A stretch of DNA of 64,000 nt from Kappaphycus alvarezii (Eukaryota; Rhodophyta; Florideophyceae; Gigartinales; Solieriaceae): contig NADL03000108.1 in NCBI GenBank assembly GCA_002205965.3, positions 124,001 to 188,000 on the forward strand. The letters are read 5' to 3'. The position numbers and the translations under genes were made by a program. The notes beneath the pieces were generated by a model, which saw nothing but the letters and a program-made list of their open reading frames with translations, was not told the origin of the DNA and did no database searches. Below, one piece after another: positions 34,400-45,035 of the stretch. Each line of letters starts with the position of its first letter. The stretch's first letter is position 1.

Positions 34400-35440
34400 C
34401 TATCGGATAATCTTCAACTTGCTGCTCTCCTTCGTCTCCCGCCCTCTTCTCGACGTCCTGTGTACTTCGATTATCAGCGCTTAACCTCCGATGCTTTGAC
34501 GGACATTTTTCAGGCATCCCTGTTGTCCCCCGTCGCCCTCGTTTCCCAGTGTCGTCAGTTTCTCCGGGGGGGGGGGGAGTTTTGGGTGTTTTACTCTAGG
34601 AAGGTATATCCGATCAGTCCCATGGTTTTCCAGACAACCATAATCGACTCAAAAGGATATGCAGACACAGTAACGGGGAAGGAACTACGCTCCCTAAAAG
34701 GCTACCTTCAGGCCAGTCACTTCTACAGCTCATCACTTCAACTTCTTCGTCGTCAGCTACGCGCCCCACTTCTGTGCTACCTCAGAGTTACTTGGGGACC
34801 CTTGTTGCCCACGAGGTCTGGCGCACTATAGTTTCACTCCGCCTTGGCTGCTTTACTTTCTCTGGTGACGAACGCTGCTCCTTTTCCTGGGCTCTCACCA
34901 ACGCGTGGCGCCGGTCTTTGACACCCTCGGGCATCATGCTAGTGTCTGCCCCTGTGCGGTTGGCCCCGTTCGCCGTCACAATCTGCTCGGCGATTGTCTG
35001 TTTTCTGAGCTCACTACTCTCGCAATCGCTCTCCACCCCGTATGAGAATGGGAACCTCCCCAGGATGCCACTTTCTCTTCTTCCCTTCGTCCTCGCCTCG
35101 ATCTCTTCGTTGACGGCCTTCAGTTCGCTTCCCGCCCACAGGAAAATGATGTATCTGTGATCAGCCTCCTTTCCGTGAAGCTGCTAAGAACGAAAGGTAT
35201 AGCGCCCCTTGCAATGATCTTGAGATGGATTTATACCCGATGCGTTTCGATATATACGGCTCTGTTGGTCCTGCGACTGAGTCGGGGTTGCACCGCATTT
35301 CCGAGTACATCGCCTCCCGGAAAGAGACGGGTCCTGTTGCCGAACGTCAATGCCTTTTACTCATTCTCAGTTCTTTGGTCGAACAACGTACTGCTATTGC
35401 TATCAATCGCAGGAAGCTACACCGCCCTGATACATAATTC
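34400..35440 (+). pseudogene. Degraded family-B-like RLE retrotransposon
   Basis: The 3' part (35225-35437) reads PMRFDIYGSVGPATESGLHR then ISEYIASRKETGP. It lines up with GIDIYGALGDDGKAFFRRLA and FAASRRGSSP of family B at 24.7-24.8 kb. Earlier parts (34400-35160) are open in shifting frames but carry no clear RT box. A LINE stub of family A splits it near 34572-34719. It is an old, diverged sister of family B. Confidence 0.5.
34572..34719 (-). mobile_element. LINE stub (family A 3' end) with poly(G) edge
   Basis: The plus strand reads a run of twelve G, then TTTTGGGTGTTTTACTCTAG, GGTATATCCGATC, CCATGGTTTTCCAGACAACC and GAACTACGCTCCCTAAAAGG, ending CTACCTTCAGGCCAG. In reverse this is the family A end with 3'UTR. 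The G run equals an unusually long C tail on the element. Confidence 0.75.
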
Positions 35441-35489
35441 TGTAGTCCTGATATGTTCATGCGTCAGTAAGAGTCTCTCTCCCTCTCTC

Positions 35490-35760
35490 GGATAATTGGT
35501 ACTGTAGCTGCCATCACCAATACAATGGAACCCGGGAGGCCAAGTCGCGCTAGAATGATCTCTTCTCGTTTTCGCACAAGCGCTACACTCGCTGCACAGT
35601 GGACTCGTCTCCAAAATCCTACGTCCCATCCTTCGACTCGTAGCTGCAGCCAAAGTCCAGCGGGCGGCAAACATCTTCAACTTCCCTCCTTCGTCCACGA
35701 TGATCCCGTCCCGCATGTACCCACCCCACCACACCGCCCCCAAGTCAACAGGACAATGCT
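35490..35760 (+). repeat. LINE-like dispersed piece
   Basis: ATAATTGGTACTGTAGCTGC near 35493 recurs near 3370 (ATAATTGGTACTGCAGCTGC), and CAGTGGACTCGTCTCCAAAA near 35600 recurs near 6766. So this stretch joins pieces also present in the remnants at 3.4 and 6.8 kb. Probably the same old LINE family. No catalytic motif is seen. Confidence 0.5.
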
Positions 35761-35984
35761 CAAGCTAATAATTAGAGAACGAAGGAGAAACGAATAGCTT
35801 TTTGCAGTAGAAGAGACGCGGAGTCGTCGTGCAGCTGTATGGTTATAGCGGGTTGGCGCAAAGCAGGTTTTTCTTTGCGATTCTCTTCGCTCTTTTACTC
35901 ACAATTTGGAAGCCAAATAGAGCCTACATGATAATATTGAGAGTACGAAAACATGAGTTAGATCAATTACATCATAGGGCAAAG

Positions 35985-36089
35985 GGGAAATTTTGGGTGC
36001 TTTTGACTGTTGTAAGATATATTCGATCCATCCTAAAGTTTTCCAGACAACCATAATTGACTGAAAAAGGCGTGCTGACACAATAATGG
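35985..36089 (-). mobile_element. 105-bp LINE stub with 8-bp TSD
   Basis: The plus strand reads GGGAAATTTTGGGTGC, AAGATATATTCGATCC and TTTTCCAGACAACC, then CTGACACAATAATGG. The flanking GGGCAAAG is perfect (35977-35984 and 36090-36097). Confidence 0.85.
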
Positions 36090-36267
36090 GGGCAAAGTAA
36101 ATCATGATTCAGCCAGATGCGACAACGTCAAAGTGCATCAAACCATCATCTGGGTGCTTGAAGCGAGGCACAGCACCAAATAAAGAAAAGCTTGGATCCT
36201 TTGAGAGGAAACTTATCCAAATCTGGTAGATGGAAGCCGACAGTGCCAAGTCAACTTACGCAACGTA

Positions 36268-37378
36268 CGTGAAAATTGACCAAACATTTTAATCTCTATC
36301 CCGGTGTCCTAAAGTGATGGTGAATTGTGGAACAATATTTTTATTGAGGCCTACAACTTATATTTACTGTATATCATCAAGGAATAACTTTATCTATTTT
36401 ATACTTGCACAATTTTATGCTGAATTCAGTGTGAAATAATTTTAATGTCCTACAGTTGGATTTTTATGTTATACAGGCTATACCTATTGAATTTATGCTG
36501 CAAACAAATTATTATCTGGATGATTGCTTACTCGGAAAATACTACAATAATTATTGCTGAGCCTGAATTATGTGCAAAATAATTGGGATAGGTAGATCCA
36601 AATGATAATAAATAGTTCCAACTTGAATAAATAAATAAATGCCGCAATTGAACTCAGAATGAATAATGAATAGAAAACCAATTTTAATGATAGATGATCG
36701 AGGGGAGTATTTCGATAGCCCAAGGATGTAAAAATATTTCTAACAACCTAGACTACTTATAATCTACAACAGGGTGAACCTCCTACAAAAATCAGGTGAA
36801 CCTTACAATACTTTTGGCAGAAATGATTCAGGCTCAGCAATAATTATTGCAGTATTTCCAGGTAAGCAATCATCCAGATAGTAATTTGTTGGTAGCATAA
36901 ATGCAATAATTATAGCCTGTGTAATATAAAAACCGAACTGTAGGAGATAAAATTATTTCACACTGAATTCAGCATAAAATAGCGCCAATGTATATAGATA
37001 AAATTATTTCTTGATGATTCACAATAAATAACAATTGTGGGCCTCAATAAAAAATATGTTCCACAATTCAGCATCACTGTAGAACACCAGGATAGAGATT
37101 AAAATATTTGGTCAATTTTCACATTATTTCTACCAAAATTATTGAACGGTTCACCTGAATTTTGTAGCAGGTTCACCCTGGTTTAGAGTATAAGTAGTCT
37201 AGATTGTTAGAAATAATTTTTACATCCTCGGGCGATCGAAATATTCTCCTCGATCACCTATCTTTAAATTTGATTCTCTATTCATTATTCATTCTAAGTC
37301 CAATTGCGGTATTTATTTATTCATTCAAGTTGGAACTTTTTATTATTATTTGGATCTACCTATCCCAATTATTTTGCA
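36268..37378 (+). repeat. Solo Copia LTR, split by a second LTR
   Basis: The left part (36268-36572) begins CGTGAAAATTGACC and matches the start of the Copia LTR. The right part (37124-37378) matches its second half and ends TTTTGCA. The flanks ACGTA (36263-36267) and ACGTG (37379-37383) fit a 5-bp duplication with one later change. It lacks internal coding sequence, so it arose by LTR-LTR recombination. Confidence 0.85.
36573..37123 (-). repeat. Solo Copia LTR nested in another LTR, opposite strand
   Basis: The plus strand starts TGCAAAATAATTGGGATAGG and ends GTCAATTTTCACA, exactly the reverse complement of the Copia LTR over its full length (551 bp). The adjacent bases TTATG (36568-36572) and TTATT (37124-37128) fit a 5-bp duplication with one mismatch. 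Confidence 0.85.
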
Positions 37379-37383
37379 ACGTG

Positions 37384-37972
37384 CACTACTAATGGCCAGC
37401 TAGAAGAGCACATCTCAGACAGCTCTGCTGCTCCGGCCCTCCCTGTATTGTTGACAGAATGGACGGTGCCGGATCGTCAGAGACTGGCCGTTCGTCTCGC
37501 ATCCGGGATGTACCAGGACCATAGACCGGCACCTTTGACTTGCGTAGTGGCATGTATCGTATAGGCGTCTTGTCTTCAAAGCACTTGGGGCGGCGAACAT
37601 ACGAGAGAGCGAACAATAATTTAGGCCGAGTCCCTCATACCTGGTGCTGTCGTATGGATTATGGCTGCTGCATTTCCAGTGACCGGGAACGTTTGGGTGT
37701 TTTACTCATGGAAGGTATATCCGATCTATCCCATGGTTTTCCAGACAACCATAATCGACTCAAAAAGGGTATACCGACACCGTAATCTAATTTACCGGGG
37801 TTCCCCCGCTATTTCACAATTTCACAAGTTCATGACGACGGGTGGCCCTTGCTTGGCTCCTAGTGTATTGATAGTGTGTAGATGGGTTAGTAATCGCAAG
37901 GCAGTCTAGATTTCGAGGTTTCGGCTCTTACGGAGGGAGCCAGATGTTCCATTAGGGATTGAGGCCAGTAGG
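37384..37972. other. No gene; one LINE stub near 37687-37789
   Basis: The stub reads AACGTTTGGGTGTTTTACTC, GGTATATCCGATCTATCCC and CCATGGTTTTCCAGACAACC on the plus strand, that is, the family A 3' end in reverse. Flanking ACCGGG near 37681 and 37794 could be its duplication. No gene elsewhere. Confidence 0.55.
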
Positions 37973-39005
37973 TGCAAACTAATTTGGATAGGTAGATCCA
38001 ATAACAATAAAAAGTTCCAAGATGGAGAAATAAATAAATGCCGCAATTGGACTTAGAATGAATAATGAATAGAAAATCAAATTTAATGATAGGTGATCGA
38101 AGGGAATATTTCGATAGCCCAAGGATGTAAAAAATATTTTTAACAATCTAGACTACTTATACTCTACACCAGGGTGAACCTGCTACAAAAATCAGGTGAG
38201 CCGCTTTGATACATGTCTCAGAATGACGTGCAGTTTGTGTGCGACATTTCGTCAGCCATTTGAATTGGATGACGTGATATGAGCTGAGGACACTCTACTC
38301 CCGAGATTCTAATAATATTGCATAAGTTGTTGACTGCTGTGTTGAATTCATATCATGTATGTGGACCGCAATTCCCTTTGCCGCATATGCGATGCTGCGA
38401 GTAACAGGCGGGAGGGTCCACTGGGTCGAAACTTGTGGATTCGAAGATAATTTGTGATGCGTGATACTGTAGGGGTATTTTTTGTGGCTGAGAATGTCTC
38501 CTACCATTCCGTGGCAAACTCACCAAATTGAACAGTAGTCTACGTTTAGGCAGGTTTATCGGACTACTTCATTGTGTACTTAAACTGAGTAAAGATGAGA
38601 GTGGAATGAAAACATTATCACCTCGTCAAATAATCCAGAACTTCGTGCCCTGCCTTTACTTACCAATCAAAGAGCCGTTCAATAATTTTGGTAGACATTA
38701 TTCAGGCTCAGCAATAATTATTGTAGTATTTTCCATGTAAACAATCATCCAGATAATAGTTTGTTGGTAGCATAAATGCAATAATAATTATTATAGCATA
38801 TGTAATATAAAAACCCAACTGTAGGACATAAGAATTACTTCACACTTAATTCAGCATAAAATAGCACCACTGTAAATAGATAAACGTATTCCTTGATGAT
38901 TCGCAACAAATATAAATTGTGGGCCTCAATAAAAATATTGTTCCACAATTTAGCATCACTGTAGGACACCGGGATAGAGATTAAAATATTTGGTCAATTT
39001 TCACA
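37973..39005 (-). repeat. Solo Copia LTR with perfect TSD, interrupted by a MITE
   Basis: The reverse complement of the Copia LTR runs from TGCAAACTAATTTGG (37973) to ATTTTCACA (39005). The duplication GTAGG is perfect (37968-37972 and 39006-39010). The 469-bp insertion at 38204-38672 splits it. Confidence 0.9.
38204..38672. mobile_element. 469-bp MITE with CTTTGAT ends
   Basis: The insert starts CTTTGAT and ends ATCAAAG, a perfect 7-bp inverted pair. It is flanked by AGCCG on both sides (38199-38203 and 38673-38677). The flanking LTR sequence joins exactly on removal. No coding capacity is seen. The superfamily is not clear from TIR and TSD alone. Confidence 0.75.
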
Positions 39006-39189
39006 GTAGGTGTATGCTTAGAATTTTGTAATCTTGGTGGAAGTTTCCCGCCTACCTGGGGCCATAACCATTACAACCAACTAAACGGCTGAATTTGCAG
39101 GATATCAGTATTATTTGCAAACTCTCGAGACGCCTATCCTGTACAAAATGCTGGTAAACACCTCCGATGTTCTTTTTCAATACTATAAT

Positions 39190-39370
39190 GAAGTTGTGGG
39201 TTTTTTGCTCTTGGAAGATATAATCAATCTATCCTAAAGTTTCCAAAACAAACAAAATTAACTCAAAACGGAATTCCGACACAGTAATTTGGGAGGAACT
39301 ACGCTTCTTAAAAGAGTACCTTAAGGCCAGCCAGAAACCAGGCCGCATTAGACACGACGGCTACTACAGA
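39190..39370 (-). mobile_element. LINE stub: family A C-terminus and 3'UTR
   Basis: The plus strand reads GTTGTGGGTTTTTTGCTCTT, GGAAGATATAATCAATC, GAACTACGCTTCTTAAAAG and CCAGGCCGCATTAGACACG. The last part is the reverse of the family A coding end. More diverged than the other stubs. Confidence 0.6.
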
Positions 39371-39795
39371 GTCCCTTTTCGTAAAAAAACCCTAACTTTT
39401 CCAAAGGAAAAGAAAGGCGTCACGTTCGTTAACCGATATTTGAGCAAGGGGAGGAAATATGGGGTGCATGAATGTTTGAAAGATATGGTCGGATGTGGCC
39501 GGGACCATCCCACAGTATGACTAGTTGTACTGAAAAAAGGTGGGAGAGCGCAAGGTGGTCGCGAGGAAGGGAAGTCTGCAAGGACCGAAGTGAAGCGGGC
39601 ACGTTGTAGCTTCGTAGTTCCTGTACTCACTTGCGCCGCAAATGCCGTCGCGATCCACGCAATGAGGGAGGTGAAGCGGCGAGAGAGGAGGGCTCAAACT
39701 AAAGTTTCACTACGGGGTTCAATGTCTTTGCACGTTGCGAGAAGATTGCATCTCGTTTGTGAGGTGCCCAGTTTGGAACAGCGGGAGAATTTTCT
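39371..39795. other. Decayed sequence with one short LINE stub (39450-39510)
   Basis: GGGGAGGAAATATGGGGTGC and GTTTGAAAGATATGGTCGG near 39451-39505 are a worn LINE terminal motif. The rest shows no clear gene. Confidence 0.45.
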
Positions 39796-39849
39796 GTGAT
39801 TAAATGTTTGGAAACATTTGCCATGTTAAATGAGAACAGAATATGCCAA

Positions 39850-40044
39850 GGATTCATTTCTGCATCGCCTGAGAGGGCCAAGCTCCTCCTCACTTCAATC
39901 TACACTCTAAGAGAATATCATCCGGACGCTTTTACCGTTGTCACGGAGCTGGCAACCGCTGTTGCGAATAGAACCCTGAGGCATTCCTGGAGGACGAAAT
40001 CAATTCTTTTGCAACGATACGCTGCACTAAGGAAAGTTATTTAG
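39850..40044 (+). pseudogene. RLE family A C-terminal fragment (A7)
   Basis: The plus frame reads SIYTLREYHPDAFTVVTELA, then ANRTLRHSWRTKSILLQRYA. It lines up with PISTLGGWHPDAHALLTDVA and KEILTQRH of A1. The fragment lacks the endonuclease core and stops near 40042. Confidence 0.6.
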
Positions 40045-40147
40045 CGATTCTCGATAACTGATCCCTATTTGACGCACTTTAGGCGGCGTGGATTGCAGTA
40101 CTGTATACCGCCCACATCTTCCGTTCATTAAAAACATAAAAATTCCC

Positions 40148-40520
40148 CGCTGCACTAGTAGCAAAGAAATTTGGGGTGTTTTGAGTCCAGGAAAAATGAT
40201 GTTAGTTGTTCCCTGAGAGATGTCGTGATAAGGGTATAAGCTTACCATGAAAAGGATTGGCGAGAGGCCGTCAAAACGCTAGAAACTGACTGGACACCAG
40301 CCAACAGGCCGCCGCATTGGACATCGCTGCCGATGCGGCATGAAGTTGTGTTCTGGGATAGATCGGATATATCTTCCAAGAGTAAAACACCCAAACCTTT
40401 GCCCTTGTGTTAAGACTTGCTTGACCTTTGCGTAGGTCTCTCTTGCCCTTGTAGCGACGTTGCGTGCGAAGTCGGTTAGCAAAACGTGAGCGTCCGGGTG
40501 CCATCCTCCGAGCACTAGTA
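40148..40520 (-). pseudogene. RLE family A 3' end (A5) with nested stub
   Basis: The minus strand encodes GGWHPDAHVLLTDFARNVAT near 40.5 kb and the SNAA end near 40.3 kb. The 3'UTR with AACTGACATCTCTCAGGGA-like sequence follows to about 40148. The layout is that of A1 at 14468-14760, and the two 3' ends stop at the same place. A 52-bp stub (40353-40404) lies inside. Confidence 0.75.
40353..40404 (+). mobile_element. 52-bp LINE stub inside A5
   Basis: CTGGGATAGATCGGATATAT, then CTTCCAAGAGTAAAACACCC, then AAACCTTTGCCC. The duplication TTGTGTT is perfect (40346-40352 and 40405-40411). In A1 the site reads GCTGTGTTAAGA without insert. Confidence 0.9.
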
Positions 40521-40724
40521 GTATTACTCCTAATACACAGATCTGCTCCCTCTAGTATTCGAAAAACAGTCGTCCTACATCTCTAATCAGTAAAGGATTC
40601 AAATTTCCTCTTTCCCACGGTATTGGTCTCCTCTAACGCGCCCCACCTGTTTTCTGGTCTGCTTCCATCTTTTTTCCTAGCTCACAAGGCCTGATAACCA
40701 GGTGTGTTTGTAGTAAAGGCACTA

Positions 40725-40868
40725 CTGGCCTGAAGGTAGCATTTTAGGGAGCGTAGTCCTTCCCCATTACTGTCGGTATACCCTTTTTGAGTCGGTTGTG
40801 GTTGTCTGGAAAACCATGGGATGGATCGGATATATCTTCCAAAAGTAAAACACCCAAACCTTTCCCCT
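40725..40868 (+). mobile_element. LINE stub (family A 3' end)
   Basis: CTGGCCTGAAGGTAGCATTT, TAGGGAGCGTAGTCCTTCCC, TATACCCTTTTTGAGTCGG, GGGATGGATCGGATATATC and AAAACACCCAAACCTTTCCC. It is close to the stub at 26861 and starts at the same coding end as that at 32735. Confidence 0.8.
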
Positions 40869-41317
40869 GTGTAACAAAGGAGATAGCGAACTTCTTCATT
40901 GTAAGCAGAAAGAGGGCGGCACGAAGGTTCGTTTACTGTAACAAAAAAGCTCCCTGATACCTAGTAAACTTGTGTGGTGGTAGTGAACATGAATGTGTGA
41001 TGTAGAAAGATGCGAGGAAACCAGACGGCAAGCATGCCGCCTTAGATGAGACCACAAGTGCGGCAAAAGAATCGATTTCCTCCTCGAGAAATGCTCCATG
41101 GCTTTACTCGTGAAAGCTCCTGTGAGCCCCTTGGCAGCGGGGAAAAAGCTTCCTGATGCCATCCACTTACACAGAGTTAGGACTATTTGGAAACTGGGCA
41201 GTTTTTCGCAGTATGACCAGTTGTTCCGTAAGAGGTAACAAATATTGGATGTAAACATAGACACTATGAAATCAGCAACCCGCCCTGAACACCTGAGACT
41301 ACGTGGTATATGATTTG
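40869..41317. other. No gene recognised
   Basis: A minus frame of 122 codons (40896-41264) has no motif or partner. Unique within the window. Confidence 0.3.
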
Positions 41318-41322
41318 GCCTT

Positions 41323-41891
41323 TGATAGGGATAAATCGGCGGGAGAAGAGATACTCAGAACCAATTACCCTGAGAAGGAGATGTTGCGAGCGACAAAAGT
41401 GCTACCGTGGTATAGTTGAACGAACAAAAGGGAGTGCTTATAGAAGAGTGTGTTGAGGAAGCTACAAGCAAGTATAAAAGGGGCACGGTCTACCACCGAC
41501 GCTCTGCGACCAGCGTAAGAAAACGTTTTCTTGGGTCTGAAGTTGACTCTCAACTTCCCACTACTCGGACTTGGCTTGAAGTTGTCTGCCAACTTCCTTT
41601 ATGCTTTGTGTTTGACTTAACTTGTTGAGCGCCCCGCTCGGGTATGCTGGCTCCCAAGTAGTCCTACCATTTCATGCAAACAGCCCCTTATATAGAGTTT
41701 TCAACCCTCACATTCTGTAGCACCTATACAGTACCTATGTGCCAAATCTGCACCGCCACAGTACAGTGCAAAGCATCCCTCTAAAAATAATTAAAAATAT
41801 AATTGTAAGTACAGTGAAAGCTCAGCCAGCGCAGCATGCCAACTCAGCCAGCGCAGCATGCCAAAGAATATCTACAATTTTCATTATATCA
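41323..41891 (-). repeat. Gypsy1 3' LTR
   Basis: On the plus strand it runs from TGATAGGGATAAATC to CATTATATCA. It contains two units of a GCTCAGCCAGCGCAGCATGCC-like minisatellite (about 41821-41869), against three in the other LTR. Confidence 0.95.
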
Positions 41892-42009
41892 CGCCCCTCG
41901 CTCAAGACGAACGTCCCGACTCGTCATCATTCTTCTTCTGTTCTATTAATGTAAGTTGCCTTATTGTTAAAACATGAGGCCTTTCAAACGAATAGGGATG
42001 CAGTTGATT

Positions 42010-42674
42010 ACCTATAAAATATTCCAAAAAGTAGGTGCGCGTTTGATAGTTCCAATCATCTTTTTGGCTTTCCCGTTTGACATAAGAGCGTAGTCGAGAA
42101 CTGTCTTCAGCTGAATCCCTTTCTCTTCAAAAACGAAGCAGTGAAGTTGCAGTAAAACAAAGGGCGTTATCCGAGATGATCCTTTTTGGAAGACCAAACG
42201 GTTCAATTATTTCTTTTTCGATGAATCTCAGACCACCTCAGCATTTGCCTCCTCAACTGCAACTGCTATTGGCCATCCAGTAAGATTTCCACCCCTATAA
42301 GGAGATATTTGTTTCCGGAAGGTTTCCTTGAAGGGCGGCAAGTCAATTGAGAAGGTTTCAAAGAGACCGGAAACTGGAAAACTTAGAGTTGTCTTATACT
42401 TTCGTATTGGAGTGAATTTTTGACAGTTGTCGCAGCTTTTCACGAAATTATAGACGTCCTTATGGATACCGGGCCACCAGAATCTCTCAGTTACGAATTT
42501 TTTGGTTGTTTCGAGATCCCAATGCCCTAACTCATGGAAAGTCCTCAAGATCTTCATTCTTTCTTTCAAAGGGGCCACTAGTCGGGGACCGGCTTTAGTG
42601 TCGGAAGAGTTTCCCATTCCACAATGTAAAAGCCTTTTGATTCCTGCGTACCCAATTTCTGTGTTCAAGATCAA
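42010..42674 (-). pseudogene. Gypsy1 integrase
   Basis: The zinc-binding part is intact: HELGHWD, then about 29 residues, CDNCQ. The core has FSIDLPPF (first D), then a frameshift near 42228, after which EIIEPFGLPKRIISDNA (second D) is read in another frame. A stop follows near 42100 and the glutamate region is not convincing. Integrase would insert the cDNA; this one cannot. Confidence 0.8.
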
Positions 42675-42707
42675 CCTTTCTCATTTCTAGTCCATCGAGG
42701 AATTTGA

Positions 42708-43163
42708 TCAGTCCGTGAATATTAGCTTCGTACTCGTTATCGTTCGGCAACTGCAACTCGGCGACTCCGACGATGTCCTCGAAGCTTTTTCATTTGGAAT
42801 CAGTGCGTCCCTCAAGCGGGATAGGTAATCGGCAGGCTGATTATTGCGTCCGGGTCTATACACAATTTCAAACCGATATTCTGCGAAAATGTCGAGCCAT
42901 CGGGCCAAGCGGTGATGTACATCCTTCTTTTGGAATGCTGTCTTAAGTGCCTGGTGATCAGTTATCCAGACATATTTCTCGAGTGATAAAAGGTATACGC
43001 GAAACATTTTCAGTGCGAAGACAACAGCGAGCGCTTCTTTTTCGCAGATCGAGTATCTCCTTTCCGCATCATTCAGAGTTCGACTTGCGAACTGACCAGA
43101 GTGTAGTCTTCCGTTCTCATCTTTTTGGGACAAAACGGCACCCAAACAACCGTTCTGAGGCAT
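42708..43163 (-). pseudogene. Gypsy1 RNase H
   Basis: The frame has GAVLSQKDENG and QFASRTLNDAERRYSICEKE (with the catalytic E), WITDHQAL (catalytic D) and VYRPGRNNQPADYLSRL (final D). The first aspartate region lies just upstream in a shifted frame (FIVKTDASE). The 3'-OH processing domain of Gypsy pol is thus nearly complete but split from RT by a frameshift near 43140. Confidence 0.85.
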
Positions 43164-44018
43164 CTGTCTTCACAATGAATGGTCTCTTGAAAGCTGGGTA
43201 CATGAGAACTCGAGGGACACATAGCTTATTTTTAAGCTCCTGAAATGCAGTTTCCATTTCCTTTTTCCAGTAAAATTTTCCGTTCTTCGTAGTGCTGGCA
43301 TGTAACGGTGCTGCAGTCTTGGCGAAATCTTTGATAAATCTTCTGTAATATGAGGCCAGTCCTAAGAAGCTTCGGACCTTCGTCTTTGAAGCGGGCCTTG
43401 GTGCCAACTTTATTTTTTTCGTTTTCTCTGGATCCACTCTAATTCCCTCTTGATCGACGATATGGTCGAGTAATTGGATAGAAGTTCTCGCAAAGAAGCA
43501 TTTGCTCAACTTAATTTTCAGGCTGTATGTAGATATCCTCTCCACTACTGTCTTGACATGCGATATGTGCTGATCCAATGTTTCTGAGAATATTACCACA
43601 CCATCGATATAAACTCTTGCAAATGGAAGTCCTATCAAAACCTCGTTCATCATTCTTTGGAATGTAGCTGGGGCTTTCATGAGACCAAAAGGCATAACTT
43701 AGAACCTGAACGTACCGGCTTTGCTGGTAAAAGTTGTTATTTCCTTACATCTTTCATCCAATAGAATCTACCAATAACCAGTGTAAAGATCAATTGAGGT
43801 GAAGTATCCATCTTTGGTGCGACAACAACTGGAAACGACCATGGGGATGAAAATGGTCGAATAATATCATTTTTCAGCATACTTGTAACATTTTCTGAGA
43901 TAAATTGGTCATATTTTGGCGGTTGACGTCTAGGCCGTGGTAAATCGGTTGAGCGTCGGTAAGTTCGAACGAGTGAGTAACGGGTACACTTGCTTGTCTT
44001 AAATCTGAAACGATCCAT
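43117..44018 (-). pseudogene. Gypsy1 reverse transcriptase
   Basis: Blocks in order: NDIIRPFSSPWSFPVVVAPK (fingers), SIDLYTGYW (motif A, D kept, near 43780), a stop (TAA) near 43700, then MPFGLMKAPATFQRMMNEVL (motif B), and the catalytic box ARVYIDGVVIFSET. In Gypsy RTs this box is YIDD; here the second Asp is Gly. The thumb follows with FLGLASYYRRFIKDFAKTAA. Besides the stop and a frameshift near 43740, the changed catalytic residue alone would abolish activity. Confidence 0.9.
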
Positions 44019-44525
44019 GCAATTAATTTGGAAGATGTTAACATGTCGGATATTTTCATTGAAGCGAGGGCGGGAAGGTGCTGCACTTTTCCTTGGCTTT
44101 GTGCCATTTGACGTCCTTTTTCTTCTTGATCCTTAACCTCAATATTTTGAAGGACCTCTTCTGTCGTGCTTACATCTTCATATATGGAATTCGTCATATT
44201 CTTATTTTCTTTGCAGAGGTAATCTTCTTTCATGCTCCAAGTTCTGTCCTTTGATTCGATATCATCGCAAAAAGAAACAAATTCAGGTTTCAAACCTATC
44301 CTAGAATTCCAGTCGTCATCTGTTTCAAACCCAGAATCATAATCGTCCCATGCCATGTTCATTACCCCCCGAGAGTACCCTTTTCCACTTCCGAAAGTGT
44401 TAGTTGGTTCCGAATCTTCGCTGTCATAGCTAGAAGTGAAATCTTCACTGTCCGTTTCTTTTAAATCTTCAGGATGCGTGCTTTTGTCGAAATCCAGGGG
44501 CATCTTCACGGTTCTGCCATCAATA

Positions 44526-44945
44526 TTAACTGAAAAACATTTGGTTGCCCAAGTCAATGCATGTCCCTAGCCTTTCCATGGTAGGGCAGCCAATGATTGC
44601 ATCGAAAGGGAGATCCGGCATGACAAGAAAGTCTACATCAACTTTAGAGTCCCCAAAGAACACGGAAACCTTGTCAACAGTGCCCATGCATTTTGAGACG
44701 GTTCCATCCGCTACAGTTATTTTTCGAGTCGTTGGAGTAATTTCGAGACCTAGATCTGTCACCAAAGTTTCTGAAATGAGGTTTGGAACAGCACCCGAAT
44801 CGAAGAGAGCTTGGGTTTTCATACCCAATACTTTGACTGGTACCAGCTTAAGACGTCTTGGTGCTGTCGGGCGATTGAAGAAACAGTTTCTTACCCTTAG
44901 CGGACTTATTAGACCTGATAATTTTTTTGAGTTCTTTTCTCGCAT
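44526..44945 (-). CDS. Gypsy1 aspartic protease region
   Basis: The frame contains KTQALFDSGAVPNLISETLV, with the retropepsin D-S-G motif intact, and the flap-like IGCPTMERLGTCID later on. This piece is still open, but gag upstream and RT downstream are in other frames. The linker at 43874-44557 is acidic and polar (SEDFTSSYDSEDSEPTN) and connects protease to RT. Confidence 0.75.
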   Translation of the reverse strand: MREKNSKKLSGLISPLRVRNCFFNRPTAPRRLKLVPVKVLGMKTQALFDSGAVPNLISETLVTDLGLEITPTTRKITVADGTVSKCMGTVDKVSVFFGDSKVDVDFLVMPDLPFDAIIGCPTMERLGTCIDLGNQMFFS

Positions 44946-45035
44946 CCTCTGCGTCGCCCCTCAAAAGTTGACCAAACGTTATCCCAGTTGGGGCCGATGC
45001 AAGCTCAGCCACCAAATTGTACCTCTTCACATACT

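Noticed and set aside
34569..34582. Poly(G) run as sequencing artefact
   Set aside because: It lies exactly at the terminal edge of a LINE stub whose normal end is a C run in the element sense, so an extended tail is more likely, though length may be miscalled.
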